Assembly (NCBI GenBank): GCA_041392805.1
Contig: JAWKLJ010000001.1
Span: 2,170,001-2,234,000 of the forward strand
Reading direction: 5' to 3'
From: Saprospiraceae bacterium
GTDB taxonomy: Bacteria; Bacteroidota; Bacteroidia; Chitinophagales; Saprospiraceae
DNA length: 64,000 nucleotides
The translations under genes were made by a program, and so were the position numbers. Below, in pieces: positions 1-8,997 of the stretch. The stretch's first letter is position 1. The number at the start of each line of letters is the position of its first letter. The notes under the pieces are model-generated. The model had not been told where the DNA came from, did no database searches, and worked only from the letters and a program-made list of their open reading frames with translations.

Positions 1-3000
1 TTTTTTAAAGATAAACTGGTAAAGCATACCGGCGTGACAGGTATGACAGAAGCTTTTATCTGCCGTTCCATTATCCCAAAGCAATTTCATTTTAAGGGTG
101 CTGCTCCTGACGATAAGAAAAAAAAGTATGTTTCTGACCCAGATAACCTTTTAAAATTCTATCAAATTCTACAAGATTATCTAAAGTTTGAAGACACTTC
201 CAGCGGAGATTTGGAGGCTAAGCAACGTAAGATCGTCTTTCTTCTACAAAGCTTTTTCGTTTTCTTAACCTATCGAAGTAATGGTAGCCCCAAACGTCTG
301 ATTGAATTATTTGAGCAATATATTATCACTGGTGATCAAGCGCTAAGTAATGGAAATCCAAGAATTGCAGTCATATTACCAGAAGAAAGACCCAATTCAA
401 AGCGCCTGTTTTTACGCTTTAGTTTCATTAAACAATACGAAATCAGCTTCACCTCAAACCTTTATCGTCCATATTTGATTCTTAACAGTCGGCATATGAA
501 GCAATTAGATGATAAGCTGTTATATTCTTCGGCCTTCATCCTTGATCATATTTTAAAGTTCCATCGGCATGCCTTTTCTTGGCGAAATATAGAATTGATT
601 CCTGATATCATATTAGTCAATAAGGATCCTAATCTTCGCTTTTTTATTGAGGATAAATTACAGTTCTTATTTAATATGCATATTCGGGAGACGGTGAATT
701 CTATCTTCCAGTATAAATTCTTTGCTAAGGTATCACAAGAAATAAAACTTCTTTCTAAGGTCTCAGACCTGAGTGCGGCGGCTTTTAATTTTACTTTGGA
801 TGAATCTTACCACCTCAAGGCTTGGTATAAAAGAAACCTACAAGTAAAAATGCAAGACTATCAAGGTTTCGAGAAGGTACTGGGAAGCCAAGGTTATATT
901 CATGCAATTGGGTATTTAAAAAATATCTTAGGAGATCTTCACTATTATGATCGAGAATATGATGAAGCTATCATCTATTATACTGGCGTAGTCCAACCCT
1001 TGCGTTCTAGTATGACCAATGATATAAAATTATCAAATCATCAAATTGCCTTGTACGTACGCACTAAGTTAAAAATTGGACTTTGCCTGGAAAAAATAAA
1101 ATTGCATGATTCAGCCTATTCTATCTATAGGACTTTAATCCTGAATGGCCGTCGTTTGGTGGGAAAGGCCAATTTATATCAGGAGCCAAAATCTGTTTCG
1201 GAAGAAGACAAAACGCATATCCCTGTTTTTAATAATGGCGTACAATGGGAAAAGCCTTATCGGCGTATGCAGCTGTTCTTACGACCTCATATCGCCCTGC
1301 TTGACCTAATAGAAAAACAAAGGGTTGATGGCGTAACTTGCAGTAATTTGGAGCGAAATATGGAGGAGTATTGTGCCTTTTTGGAAATAGATAATCGTTT
1401 TCCAGCTACACCCCAAAGTGATTCGGAAGTAACTCGTTTGGATCGAAAGAGGATTCAGACACTACTAGCCGATTATTACAACAATGTTGGTAGCTTACTT
1501 TATTACAAAAACAAGAACTTCTTGCGCCTTCATGAGAAAGCCATTAATGGTAGCTTTGGCAAATTTTTCCTTACAGAATTTAGTTCAAAAAAAGCAAATC
1601 TGTATAGTTTCACTCAGCAGCTTTATAGTCCATCAGGAGAAATGACACCTAGCACAAGTGTTTTTTATCCTTCGCTTTCCGCTTTTATTTATTACGAGAC
1701 AGCCCTGCGTGAGTTATTGTTGCCATACAGGAATAATATCTTATTGGTTACTACGGAACTCCTTAAAACAGCGCAAAATCTAAAGCTTAAAAAAAGCAAG
1801 GAAAACCCAAGCTTGGATGATAATATTTTTAATGTTTTAACAACGCTAATTAGAGAACCCTATTGCTCTATTTTGAATGCAACTATACTTTACTTCATAG
1901 CAAACCTTATCAGTAAAATGGGAGATGCGGTCCTTTCGAGTCTATCCAAAAACTCAACGGGAAGCCTGGCCATTAAGCTATTGGATTCTTTTCTTTTGCC
2001 AGACATGGAGGAGAAATTGGAAGTTATCCAACGATATCTTTTTACCTCTAAAAAGAGTCACCCGTCCCAGTTTTTCAGCTTAAACCGAGCCATAGCACTT
2101 TATCATTTGGCCGCACTATTTTACAGAAAGGCTAACCGCGAATATAGTTATGCGTTCCAGCATAAGAAAGTATTGTACCTTATCAAAGACTATCTAACTT
2201 TTTTCAAAGAAGAAGAAAAGGCTATTTCTGCGCTATGCCATTTTTGCAGAAAGAGAGGCAAGGATAATATGATGAAAATTGAAGAATTTGCTACCATCCT
2301 TTTTAAGTCAATCACTGCTACAAGTAATGTTTCGAATCGACCACAAATGGAAAAGTTCCATGAGGTGCTTTCGGTCAACAAAAAGCGTTCATCGGATAAG
2401 TTCTATGATAAGATTTATGTTAATTTATCCACAGCACCAGAAATTAGAGAAGTTATTCTAATCATTGAAGAGATAAGGCTTAAAATGTATAGGCTAGAAA
2501 TAGAGGCGGAAAATATAGAACGTAAACAAATAAAGAAGCTGCATCCACGAAAACTTTTGAGTTCGTACGACCTCATTAGTAGTATGTTTTGTCGCATGTT
2601 GGAGTTGAAGTATAGGAGTGAATACAATTGGTGGCGTGTCAATTTTTTGATGGCACGACATTTAGGCCTCAAATCTAAAAAGAAGCAGAAAACTGAAAAT
2701 ATAGACAAAAAAGTACTTCGAGCTAAGACCCAGGAGGTCATGCGCTATGCGATACAAAAACATTATAATTTTGAGCACGATGATGATGTGGTTAAGGTAT
2801 TTTTGAATCATCATGTTAATAATAAGGAATCGGAACTCCATTGCCTAATTGCGGATTCCATTTTTTGCCTCTGGGAAGCTTCTCGAATTTTCAAAAATTA
2901 TGAGACTAGTTATATCACAAATTACTCCTTCCAAGCAAATGCCTATTACAAACTGGGCAACTGGATCGAACTTTATAATAAGTACCAACAAGTGGAAAGT

Positions 3001-3348
3001 AGCCAATCTGATCAAATTCAAGCTGGACGAATACAAAAAGAACTAGACGATCTCATCGGTCCAGCAGCTAGTGGTCTAATGGATCAATACTTCTTCTATG
3101 AAATGGCCATTCAGTCCTATGAACATGCCAAACAGCTACACCGCCAAGGAAAAGCCTATAAGGACATGAATGCCAAGATGCATTTTTTAGAAGATGATTT
3201 CAATGATAATCTAACCCACTTCGGTGCAGGTACAGAGCGATTCCGTATCAATATTGGCGTTATCGATGAAAAAATAATAGCGCTTCGACAAGCCTTAGAT
3301 CAAAACTCTCGGGTTTATAAATATGGAAGTTACTTTCAAGAAAGGTAG
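1..3348 (+). CDS. Large helical-repeat protein, 5'-truncated by window edge
   Basis: The reading frame is open from base 1, so the gene starts upstream of the window; a GTG at 34 is only the first in-window start-like codon. At least 1,104 residues are visible. Near residue 80 the stretch YRSNGSPKRLIELFE resembles the sensor-2/winged-helix junction (GSPKR) of AAA+/STAND-type ATPases; a P-loop, if present, would lie upstream. Around residues 290-370 (LGDLHYYDREYDEAIIYY) the sequence looks like tetratricopeptide repeats, and most of the remainder is helix-rich, again TPR-like near 970-1,050. No signal peptide or membrane segment is seen. The stop lies within about 50 bases of a decayed transposase fragment on the other strand, so the last residues may come from an insertion junction. 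Function is unknown; a regulatory or defence ATPase with a helical sensor region is inference only. Confidence 0.6.
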   Translation, partial: FFKDKLVKHTGVTGMTEAFICRSIIPKQFHFKGAAPDDKKKKYVSDPDNLLKFYQILQDYLKFEDTSSGDLEAKQRKIVFLLQSFFVFLTYRSNGSPKRLIELFEQYIITGDQALSNGNPRIAVILPEERPNSKRLFLRFSFIKQYEISFTSNLYRPYLILNSRHMKQLDDKLLYSSAFILDHILKFHRHAFSWRNIELIPDIILVNKDPNLRFFIEDKLQFLFNMHIRETVNSIFQYKFFAKVSQEIKLLSKVSDLSAAAFNFTLDESYHLKAWYKRNLQVKMQDYQGFEKVLGSQGYIHAIGYLKNILGDLHYYDREYDEAIIYYTGVVQPLRSSMTNDIKLSNHQIALYVRTKLKIGLCLEKIKLHDSAYSIYRTLILNGRRLVGKANLYQEPKSVSEEDKTHIPVFNNGVQWEKPYRRMQLFLRPHIALLDLIEKQRVDGVTCSNLERNMEEYCAFLEIDNRFPATPQSDSEVTRLDRKRIQTLLADYYNNVGSLLYYKNKNFLRLHEKAINGSFGKFFLTEFSSKKANLYSFTQQLYSPSGEMTPSTSVFYPSLSAFIYYETALRELLLPYRNNILLVTTELLKTAQNLKLKKSKENPSLDDNIFNVLTTLIREPYCSILNATILYFIANLISKMGDAVLSSLSKNSTGSLAIKLLDSFLLPDMEEKLEVIQRYLFTSKKSHPSQFFSLNRAIALYHLAALFYRKANREYSYAFQHKKVLYLIKDYLTFFKEEEKAISALCHFCRKRGKDNMMKIEEFATILFKSITATSNVSNRPQMEKFHEVLSVNKKRSSDKFYDKIYVNLSTAPEIREVILIIEEIRLKMYRLEIEAENIERKQIKKLHPRKLLSSYDLISSMFCRMLELKYRSEYNWWRVNFLMARHLGLKSKKKQKTENIDKKVLRAKTQEVMRYAIQKHYNFEHDDDVVKVFLNHHVNNKESELHCLIADSIFCLWEASRIFKNYETSYITNYSFQANAYYKLGNWIELYNKYQQVESSQSDQIQAGRIQKELDDLIGPAASGLMDQYFFYEMAIQSYEHAKQLHRQGKAYKDMNAKMHFLEDDFNDNLTHFGAGTERFRINIGVIDEKIIALRQALDQNSRVYKYGSYFQER

Positions 3349-4037
3349 CTTGGAAAACCTTATATGTAATAGTCAAGACTTTGATGAACTTTCCCTGATG
3401 CTTGCCTTACTCACTCAAGGCAACCAACCGATTGCTTTTGAGCGCCCCGACAAGGTGCCTTTTCAATGTGTAGTGAACCAAATCAAAGTTTTCTTTGGAC
3501 GAAAACCAGGTATACCAAACTACGTATTTAAACTTCAGCCGATTGAGTTGAACCAAAACGCGAAGGCGCTCGCGTAACAATTCATTTTTGTTAACAGCAC
3601 TACGCCTTTTGATCTGGCCGGTCTTGAGATTTACATACTGCTCCGTCTTTTCAATGATCTCAAAAGCAGTCGGCAGAGAAATGTCTTGACCACCACTCAA
3701 TTTGGAGTGGTACAAGAAGTTCAAAATGTTGTTGCCTTTGACTAACCGCTGTTTAGAATGATCCCAAGGCCAACAGATAATTTCGTTTCCTGTAGGAGAC
3801 CTCTGCTCAATCGTATCATCAACGGCTGGAATCGCATCCTCACTTGCGATTTTGCGAACCAGTTTTTGACCATTCTCCAGAAGTCTTTTTGTGTGAATTT
3901 GCTTTACGCTAAAAACGGCTAACCTAGTCATAACTGTATCCCTTATCAAGCATCTGTGACAACCCAACCTCCGTGACCATAATAAAAGAAACTAACAGAA
4001 AGTCACTATAGATATCTAGAAATTGTGGATTCTTCAT
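3300..4037 (-). pseudogene. Decayed IS4/IS701-like DDE transposase (IS remnant 1)
   Basis: Reading the minus strand from an ATG at 4037 gives 37 codons (MKNPQFLDIYSDFLL... GLSQMLDKGYSYD) before a TAG at 3926-3924. The homologous protein continues one frame over from 3931 down to a TAA at 3407. That second piece holds the family landmarks DDTIEQ (first catalytic Asp), WPWDHSK, VKGNNILNFLYHSK, KNELLRERL, WFSSKENF and ALKSNRLVALS. Beyond the TAA the frame still reads like the family (GKHQGKFIKV) towards about 3300. The usual D-S-W before FSS is Y-T-W here, so the second catalytic Asp is missing, and the C-terminal third with the catalytic Glu is absent. A frameshift, an internal stop, a lost catalytic residue and a 3' truncation mark it as a dead element. 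Family assignment rests on remembered motif order. Confidence 0.8.
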
Positions 4038-4139
4038 TTTGCTCAATGGTTTGGATCATTTGACCCATAGAAAGCAAAACTTGGAATCGCGTAGCTAATA
4101 TTTTTAATTTATCATAATCTTTCGCTTGCGAAAGGTCAG

Positions 4140-4598
4140 TTATTCAAACGAAAACCGCTTTTTTCGAACCATTTCTTCAGCTTCCTCCATTTTTTCAATA
4201 AGTTTATCACACCAGCTACAGTAAACACTTTCACATTCACTGCAAAATTTAAGGTATTTATAATACTGTTTTACAATTCTTACTTCTTCTTGGGTAAGTA
4301 ATTTGTCTGAGGCGTCTTTGTGCCTCAGATATTTGATGAAATCGAAGAAAGGCAAGATGGTTTCTTTTTTTGTTTTATAAATTTTACAGTTTTTGAAATA
4401 AGCTATTACAGTTTCCCAACTTGCATTTGCAGGCAATCTCTCATTTGTACAATTGAGCGTATCCCTGGTTTCTGCTATTTCTTCCTGTAGTGTATACTCT
4501 TTAAATTGGGAAGGTTTAGTAGAATGAAAAGAATAATATGCTGGCCTTAGTAAAAGTATTGCCACTGTAAGTAAGAAAAATTTCAGAAGGTAGGTCAT
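4140..4598 (-). CDS. Small exported/membrane-anchored protein with CxxC pairs
   Basis: This 152-residue protein of unknown function has a hydrophobic N-terminus (MTYLLKFFLLTVAILLL) that could be a signal anchor or uncleaved signal peptide. The rest is polar and helix-rich. Near residues 120-133 it has two closely spaced cysteine pairs, CSEC-(4 residues)-CSWC, which could bind zinc or form disulfides if the domain is periplasmic. It lies 25 bp downstream of the coiled-coil protein 4624-5772 on the same strand and is probably co-transcribed with it. Both genes are enclosed by two transposase remnants, so they may be part of transferred material. No family is recognised. Confidence 0.65.
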   Translation of the reverse strand: MTYLLKFFLLTVAILLLRPAYYSFHSTKPSQFKEYTLQEEIAETRDTLNCTNERLPANASWETVIAYFKNCKIYKTKKETILPFFDFIKYLRHKDASDKLLTQEEVRIVKQYYKYLKFCSECESVYCSWCDKLIEKMEEAEEMVRKKRFSFE

Positions 4599-4623
4599 TT
4601 TGCAGTTTTCAAACGTGATTTAC

Positions 4624-5772
4624 TTATTTTTTGATTGCCCAATCCACTAAAAGGAGATATGGTTTATCATTCCAGTCTTTTTCCATTTTGACTTTCCCAT
4701 CTAGTGTGACATGGTATTTTTCCCAAGATTTGATGAAAAAGTTTTTAGCATTTTGCTGATGTAAATCCCTTGCCTTATCCGTAATGACCTCAATATCCTT
4801 ATCTAGGCCTTTTCCCTGAGTGACAAGCTCGGAAATTAATTCCTCGAAAGCAGGTATTATGTCGACAATGCCATTAATCTCTACTCTTTCCCCTGTAACC
4901 TCTTGGATTTCCTTCGTGTATTGTTCGACGATTTCGGTTTCAGACATTGCTCTGGATCCGCTTAGTATTATGTTTAGCTTTCTCTCATTATTTTGGACCA
5001 TTGATTTTAGTTTAACCACTTGCTGTTCGATTTGCCTTTTTTCTTGTTGAATTTTGGATATTTCTTCCCGATACGCTTTAATCTGTATTAAATAGGTCCG
5101 TGATGTATCCTGGAAATCTTTAATTACCTTGTCTTCGCTCTCTGGAATTTTCGACTGAAATCTACTATAATCATATTTTGCTGATTCGTGCACTTTGCCT
5201 TTTTTAACCCAAATTAGCCCATTGTACAATAGGCTGTCATATTCTCGTAATGCAGTGGAGGTGAACCTTAAATGGTTTCCTGCTCCCCATGCTCCACTAC
5301 TAGGAATGATATCATGGGTGACTACTCCAAGGTCACCAACAAGTAGGTATTCATAATCTATGAGCCCAAAGGCTTTAGTTCGGGCGTATCCAGTAAATTC
5401 AAAATATTTTTTGTTGTCATCTTCTTCGTCAACACCGTAAATCTCATTAAAAACTTCGATAGAGGCAAGTGTTCCATAATCTTCTACAATTTCATGGTAC
5501 TTTTGGGTCAAATACTCCATCGCAGTTTCCGTGAACGCCTGGTAGTCAGCTTCAATTTTGCGTTCTAATTGCTCCTTTGTCTCCATTAACTGGATCTTTA
5601 TGCCTCTAAGTACTTCATTATCCGCGCTTTCACTCCTAGCTTTTTTTAAGTCCGCTTCTAATCTCTTTTTCTCTTGATAGTCCTTCATTATTTCCGGAGG
5701 AATACCATCCTGTGCCAGAATCGTTGAAGCGAAAAAAAAGAAAGAGATGACAAAGTAGATAATGTGTTTCAT
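4624..5772 (-). CDS. Exported coiled-coil protein of unknown function
   Basis: The protein has 382 residues with a clear signal peptide (MKHIIYFVISFFFFASTILAQ, cleavage expected after the AQ near residue 21). Residues about 30-85 and 225-285 are charged, heptad-like and probably coiled coil (for example EEISKIQQEKRQIEQQVVKL). Between them is a globular, aromatic-rich part (residues 105-205: GYARTKAFGLIDYEYLL, HDIIPSSGAWGAGNHLRF). The C-terminus (FFIKSWEKYHVTLDGKVKMEKDW) is compact. It is the first gene of a two-gene minus-strand operon with 4140-4598. The upstream 600 bp hold a decayed transposase. A periplasmic or surface scaffold role is possible but not shown. Confidence 0.7.
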   Translation of the reverse strand: MKHIIYFVISFFFFASTILAQDGIPPEIMKDYQEKKRLEADLKKARSESADNEVLRGIKIQLMETKEQLERKIEADYQAFTETAMEYLTQKYHEIVEDYGTLASIEVFNEIYGVDEEDDNKKYFEFTGYARTKAFGLIDYEYLLVGDLGVVTHDIIPSSGAWGAGNHLRFTSTALREYDSLLYNGLIWVKKGKVHESAKYDYSRFQSKIPESEDKVIKDFQDTSRTYLIQIKAYREEISKIQQEKRQIEQQVVKLKSMVQNNERKLNIILSGSRAMSETEIVEQYTKEIQEVTGERVEINGIVDIIPAFEELISELVTQGKGLDKDIEVITDKARDLHQQNAKNFFIKSWEKYHVTLDGKVKMEKDWNDKPYLLLVDWAIKK

Positions 5773-5947
5773 GATGAATGTTTTAGGTAAATACTTGAAA
5801 AATTTGACTTTTCTTCCCCGGGATATTGAATTTTAACGAGCTAATACACATAAAATATAATAATAATAGATACTCTACCCTACTAAATAATTAGGTGATT
5901 AGAAAAATACATAAGGAAGCGTCATATTTGGGTTACCTCACTCAAAA

Positions 5948-6415
5948 ATGACTAACTGCCTTATGAAGCAATATTGCTGCTCCGAAGTTACGGCGATTTT
6001 GGATAAGTTGCCAATTGTAAAGAATCTGGCTCGTAAAAAATTCATTATACTTTTGTATTGGGGATGATCCAAACTTGATCGCCACACTTTTGTGAGATCG
6101 CTCAAGCCTTAATGATGATGCCAAAGTCTCCTCAAATAAAGTCAGGATACAGGATTTTTCCCCAGAGGTGTCGCTAGATTATGAACAGAAAGCCTTATTA
6201 TTAGCCGTGTTCTTACCTAAAAGTGGAAAAATAACCTTGGGTATTAACCGAACAGAATAGGATTTTGGCAAATGCGAGGTCAATATCCTGATGATTATTG
6301 TACATTGCCGACACATTAGTATCCCTTTGTATTGGGAGTTACTGGACAATAATAGCGGCAACTCCAATACGGAAGATCGAATCGATCTGCTTAAAAAATG
6401 TATCCAACTATTGTA
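5948..6415 (+). pseudogene. Decayed IS4-like transposase (IS remnant 2)
   Basis: The roughly 635 bp between 5773 and 6407 are filled by a broken plus-strand transposase. An ATG at 5948 starts MTNCLMKQYCCSEVT... DKLPIVKNLARKKF, which breaks at about 6066. A second piece in another frame reads FCEIAQALMM. From about 6140 a third frame reads DFSPEVSLDYEQKALLLAV, KSGKITLGINRTE, stop (TAG 6258-6260), DFGKCEVNILMIIV, ISIPLYWELLDNNSGNSN and TEDRIDLLKKCIQLL. The block DRT(E/N)W...FG...N-LMI...IPLYWELLDN-SGNSN is typical of IS4-family transposases. Here the Trp codon has become TAG and the first catalytic Asp is Asn (INRTE). The C-terminal half is missing, and the fragment ends where the GH17 gene on the other strand begins. 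Confidence 0.75.
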
Positions 6416-8861
6416 CCACTACCATAGTCCTAAAATTCCTCCCCTCCTCGTCTTGCAACCAAACCACATACATCCCAGATGAAAGCTGGATCTCCTTTCG
6501 ATAGCTAAATATGTTTTGGAGGTTCTCTGTAAATACCCGCCGCCCAAGCATATCAACCACTTGAATATGTAGGGATTTAATGTTGTTTTCCTGAGAATTT
6601 GGCGCAATATGGATCTTTAGGTTTTGGCCTACACCTACTGGATTAGGAAAAACAGTTATGTCAAGAATATCCAATAAATTGGGATCAGTTGATTTATCAA
6701 TGCAAATTTCTCCTTCCCCTAAGAAATCCAGACGTAGGATTGTTGTATCCAATCTCACCAATTGAATCGAACGACGATATAAACTGTCATTGGAAAACCG
6801 GACATAGGAACATCCATCAAATGTTTCTTTTATGCCTACCCTGAATTGAAACAACTCTCTATTGTCCGACCTGAAAATTTCATTGGTATCGCGAACATCG
6901 TAGTGAAATAAAAGTGTTGAACCGTCTATGATTTGATACTCGTATCCGTGTGTTAAGTTCACATTTTTCATCTCCAGGATTTCCAGTTCAGGGTCTACCT
7001 TGAGGGCGACATCAAATGCCATGATACGAATAAAGTCTGCGGTTCGTACTGTTAAATCGACAACTCCTTCCTTATAAACTAAGTTCGAATCCAGATATAA
7101 TTTCAGGGGTACAGTTGGACAAACGACAGCCCAACTCAACCTATTAGGATTGATAATTTGCGGTTGTTGGTCTACAAAATGTGTAACCTGAAACGGCATA
7201 TAATTATTTGAAAAATTCACGCTTCTACAATAAGACATCTCATCTCCTACTACCAATTCAATTGTAAAAAGCGTAGTGCTATCAGGAATATGCATTCCCT
7301 CTTCCAAAGGCCCTAACACAAAGGTCATATCTGTACTATCCACAATAGTCAAATTGATTTGATCAGCGAATTGATCTGAGTAAGCATTGATTAATTTCAT
7401 TGCCCTATCACCGCTGTAAATTCCTCCTGAAGCTTGTAAAATAGTATCAAAATTAAGCACCTTCACAGGAATTGATAAGGTATCACCTCTCTTAATTACC
7501 TGATTCAATCCCTCCATAAAAAACTGACCGTATTCGAATGGGGTACGGGTAATAACTTCATGTATTATCGCTTTTTCATAAAGGGAATCCGGAATAGAGC
7601 CTGCATTCCCCAATCCAGGAGGATTACAATCTTTATCCAGTAAAAACAATTGATATTCAGTAGCATACCTATCTTGTCCTCCAGTTACTACATCTATACA
7701 AAAACTACCATCACAGGCAAGGCGAATCTTTTTGTCGGCATAAGTTGGCTTCACCCACCAGCTGCCATTTACTTTGATATATAGAGCCAAATTGTAATCA
7801 CAAGGCCTGATCCCATCCACTTTACCGCATAATATCCCTCCAGGGTCTCCAAAGGTAGGTATTTGATTAAAAGTCACATTAGGCCTACCTAAATCATTTG
7901 CAATGAACTGGCAAGTCCAAACCGTCGAGTCAATAACAGGAGATTGAGTCAAAATTTCGTGCAGCCCTGGTTTTAAAATTAGACTATCCAGATCCGGATT
8001 GTAAGTGAACAGGCCCCAATAACCTTCTTGTGGGTTGGTCACACTGTACTTCCAGGGCTCATCAAAGGCGGAGAACCAGGTAAGTGGGATTCCAGTGTAT
8101 TCTTTCCAAGCCAATAGGTCGGACAAATAAGATTGTAGGTTAACCAAATTTGGAACAGCCTGCCCTATGGTGTTACCATCTGTAGGCCACCCCGTCTCCG
8201 AAACCATTATTTCTTTATCACCTGCTATCTCTTGAATAGCCCGATACATTTCATTGAAAGCATATGGAGCACAGTCAATATCTTCTCCTTCCCAATAAGG
8301 ATAGGCATTATAATAAAGAAAGTCAACAGCTTCTACCAGTTCAGGGTTTGCAATTAACACACCATAAATATCGGCCACTGAAACTGGAATTCCAGGAACT
8401 TCAGCTTTGACGTAGTTGATGTATTCCACCCAGCGGCTTATAGGAAATTCATTGCGCAAGCCTGCTTCAGAGCCGACTATAAGACGATCGGCTACTCCAG
8501 CCTGAGCTAGCGCTATTCCATTTTCGATTTCCATAGCATTGGTCAGCGTATCGCTATCCAACCAAATGCCTACTATAATGGTCTCGAATCCCATCTCCTT
8601 GGCTAAATAGGCGACAGAATCCAATGGTGGACTTGGTGAAAAAATGCGAATACAATTGCAATAAGGCTTCACAGCATTCAATCCTTGCAGTATTTGGGTA
8701 GTTGGAATATTAGACCCTCGTCGGGGATCCTGACCTACTTTGTAATAAGGACTAAAGTTTAAGCAAAAAGGCGTTTGTGCAGCTAAAACAAAAGGAGCCA
8801 CCATGAATAAAAAAAATAATCGATAAAAAGGGTTGAAGGTGCTTATTAAGTTCATAATCAA
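6408..8861 (-). CDS. Secreted GH17 beta-1,3-glucanase with T9SS C-terminal domain
   Basis: This 817-residue multidomain protein has an N-terminal hydrophobic signal (residues about 13-28, ending VLAAQ). Residues about 30-310 form a GH17 TIM barrel with IVGSEAG (acid/base candidate E132; the usual Asn before it is Ser) and VSETGWP (nucleophile candidate E222), plus YYNAYPYWEG and WFSAFDEPWK. The middle (about 320-730) is beta-rich and likely Ig-like or cohesin-like modules. The last 85 residues (FPNPVGVGQNLKI... VVDMLGRRV... SSGMYVVWLQ) are a type-A sorting domain for type IX secretion. It should be exported to the surface or medium to act on beta-1,3-glucan (laminarin, curdlan or callose-like). 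It lies outside the glucan operon at 27.8-43 kb but matches its substrate. The start could be Met1 or Met3. Confidence 0.9.
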   Translation of the reverse strand: MIMNLISTFNPFYRLFFLFMVAPFVLAAQTPFCLNFSPYYKVGQDPRRGSNIPTTQILQGLNAVKPYCNCIRIFSPSPPLDSVAYLAKEMGFETIIVGIWLDSDTLTNAMEIENGIALAQAGVADRLIVGSEAGLRNEFPISRWVEYINYVKAEVPGIPVSVADIYGVLIANPELVEAVDFLYYNAYPYWEGEDIDCAPYAFNEMYRAIQEIAGDKEIMVSETGWPTDGNTIGQAVPNLVNLQSYLSDLLAWKEYTGIPLTWFSAFDEPWKYSVTNPQEGYWGLFTYNPDLDSLILKPGLHEILTQSPVIDSTVWTCQFIANDLGRPNVTFNQIPTFGDPGGILCGKVDGIRPCDYNLALYIKVNGSWWVKPTYADKKIRLACDGSFCIDVVTGGQDRYATEYQLFLLDKDCNPPGLGNAGSIPDSLYEKAIIHEVITRTPFEYGQFFMEGLNQVIKRGDTLSIPVKVLNFDTILQASGGIYSGDRAMKLINAYSDQFADQINLTIVDSTDMTFVLGPLEEGMHIPDSTTLFTIELVVGDEMSYCRSVNFSNNYMPFQVTHFVDQQPQIINPNRLSWAVVCPTVPLKLYLDSNLVYKEGVVDLTVRTADFIRIMAFDVALKVDPELEILEMKNVNLTHGYEYQIIDGSTLLFHYDVRDTNEIFRSDNRELFQFRVGIKETFDGCSYVRFSNDSLYRRSIQLVRLDTTILRLDFLGEGEICIDKSTDPNLLDILDITVFPNPVGVGQNLKIHIAPNSQENNIKSLHIQVVDMLGRRVFTENLQNIFSYRKEIQLSSGMYVVWLQDEEGRNFRTMVVVQ

Positions 8862-8967
8862 ATCATTTGGATTAATTAAAAACTATTCTGTACCTCAAAA
8901 GAATGAAGAGATAAGCTTTCAGACAAACATCAAACAATTAATAATCAAGTATTTTCGAACACCTGCA

Positions 8968-8997
8968 TATTAGTGTATATTAGTGTATAATAATGTA
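8968..8997. repeat. Three tandem 10-bp repeats overlapping a start codon
   Basis: TATTAGTGTA occurs at 8968-8977 and 8978-8987, followed by the variant TAATAATGTA at 8988-8997, whose last base is the A of the ATG at 8997. The 10-bp period places each unit on the same helical face, as expected for a cooperative repressor site. The position suggests control of the downstream gene, possibly autoregulation. Confidence 0.6.

Noticed and set aside
3323..3577. 84-codon plus-strand frame after the large protein
   Set aside because: It lies opposite the recognisable transposase motifs (WFSSKENF, ALKSNRLVALS) and has no features of its own.
5942..6124. 60-codon minus-strand frame
   Set aside because: It is the antisense of the plus-strand IS4-like remnant, which shows family motifs.
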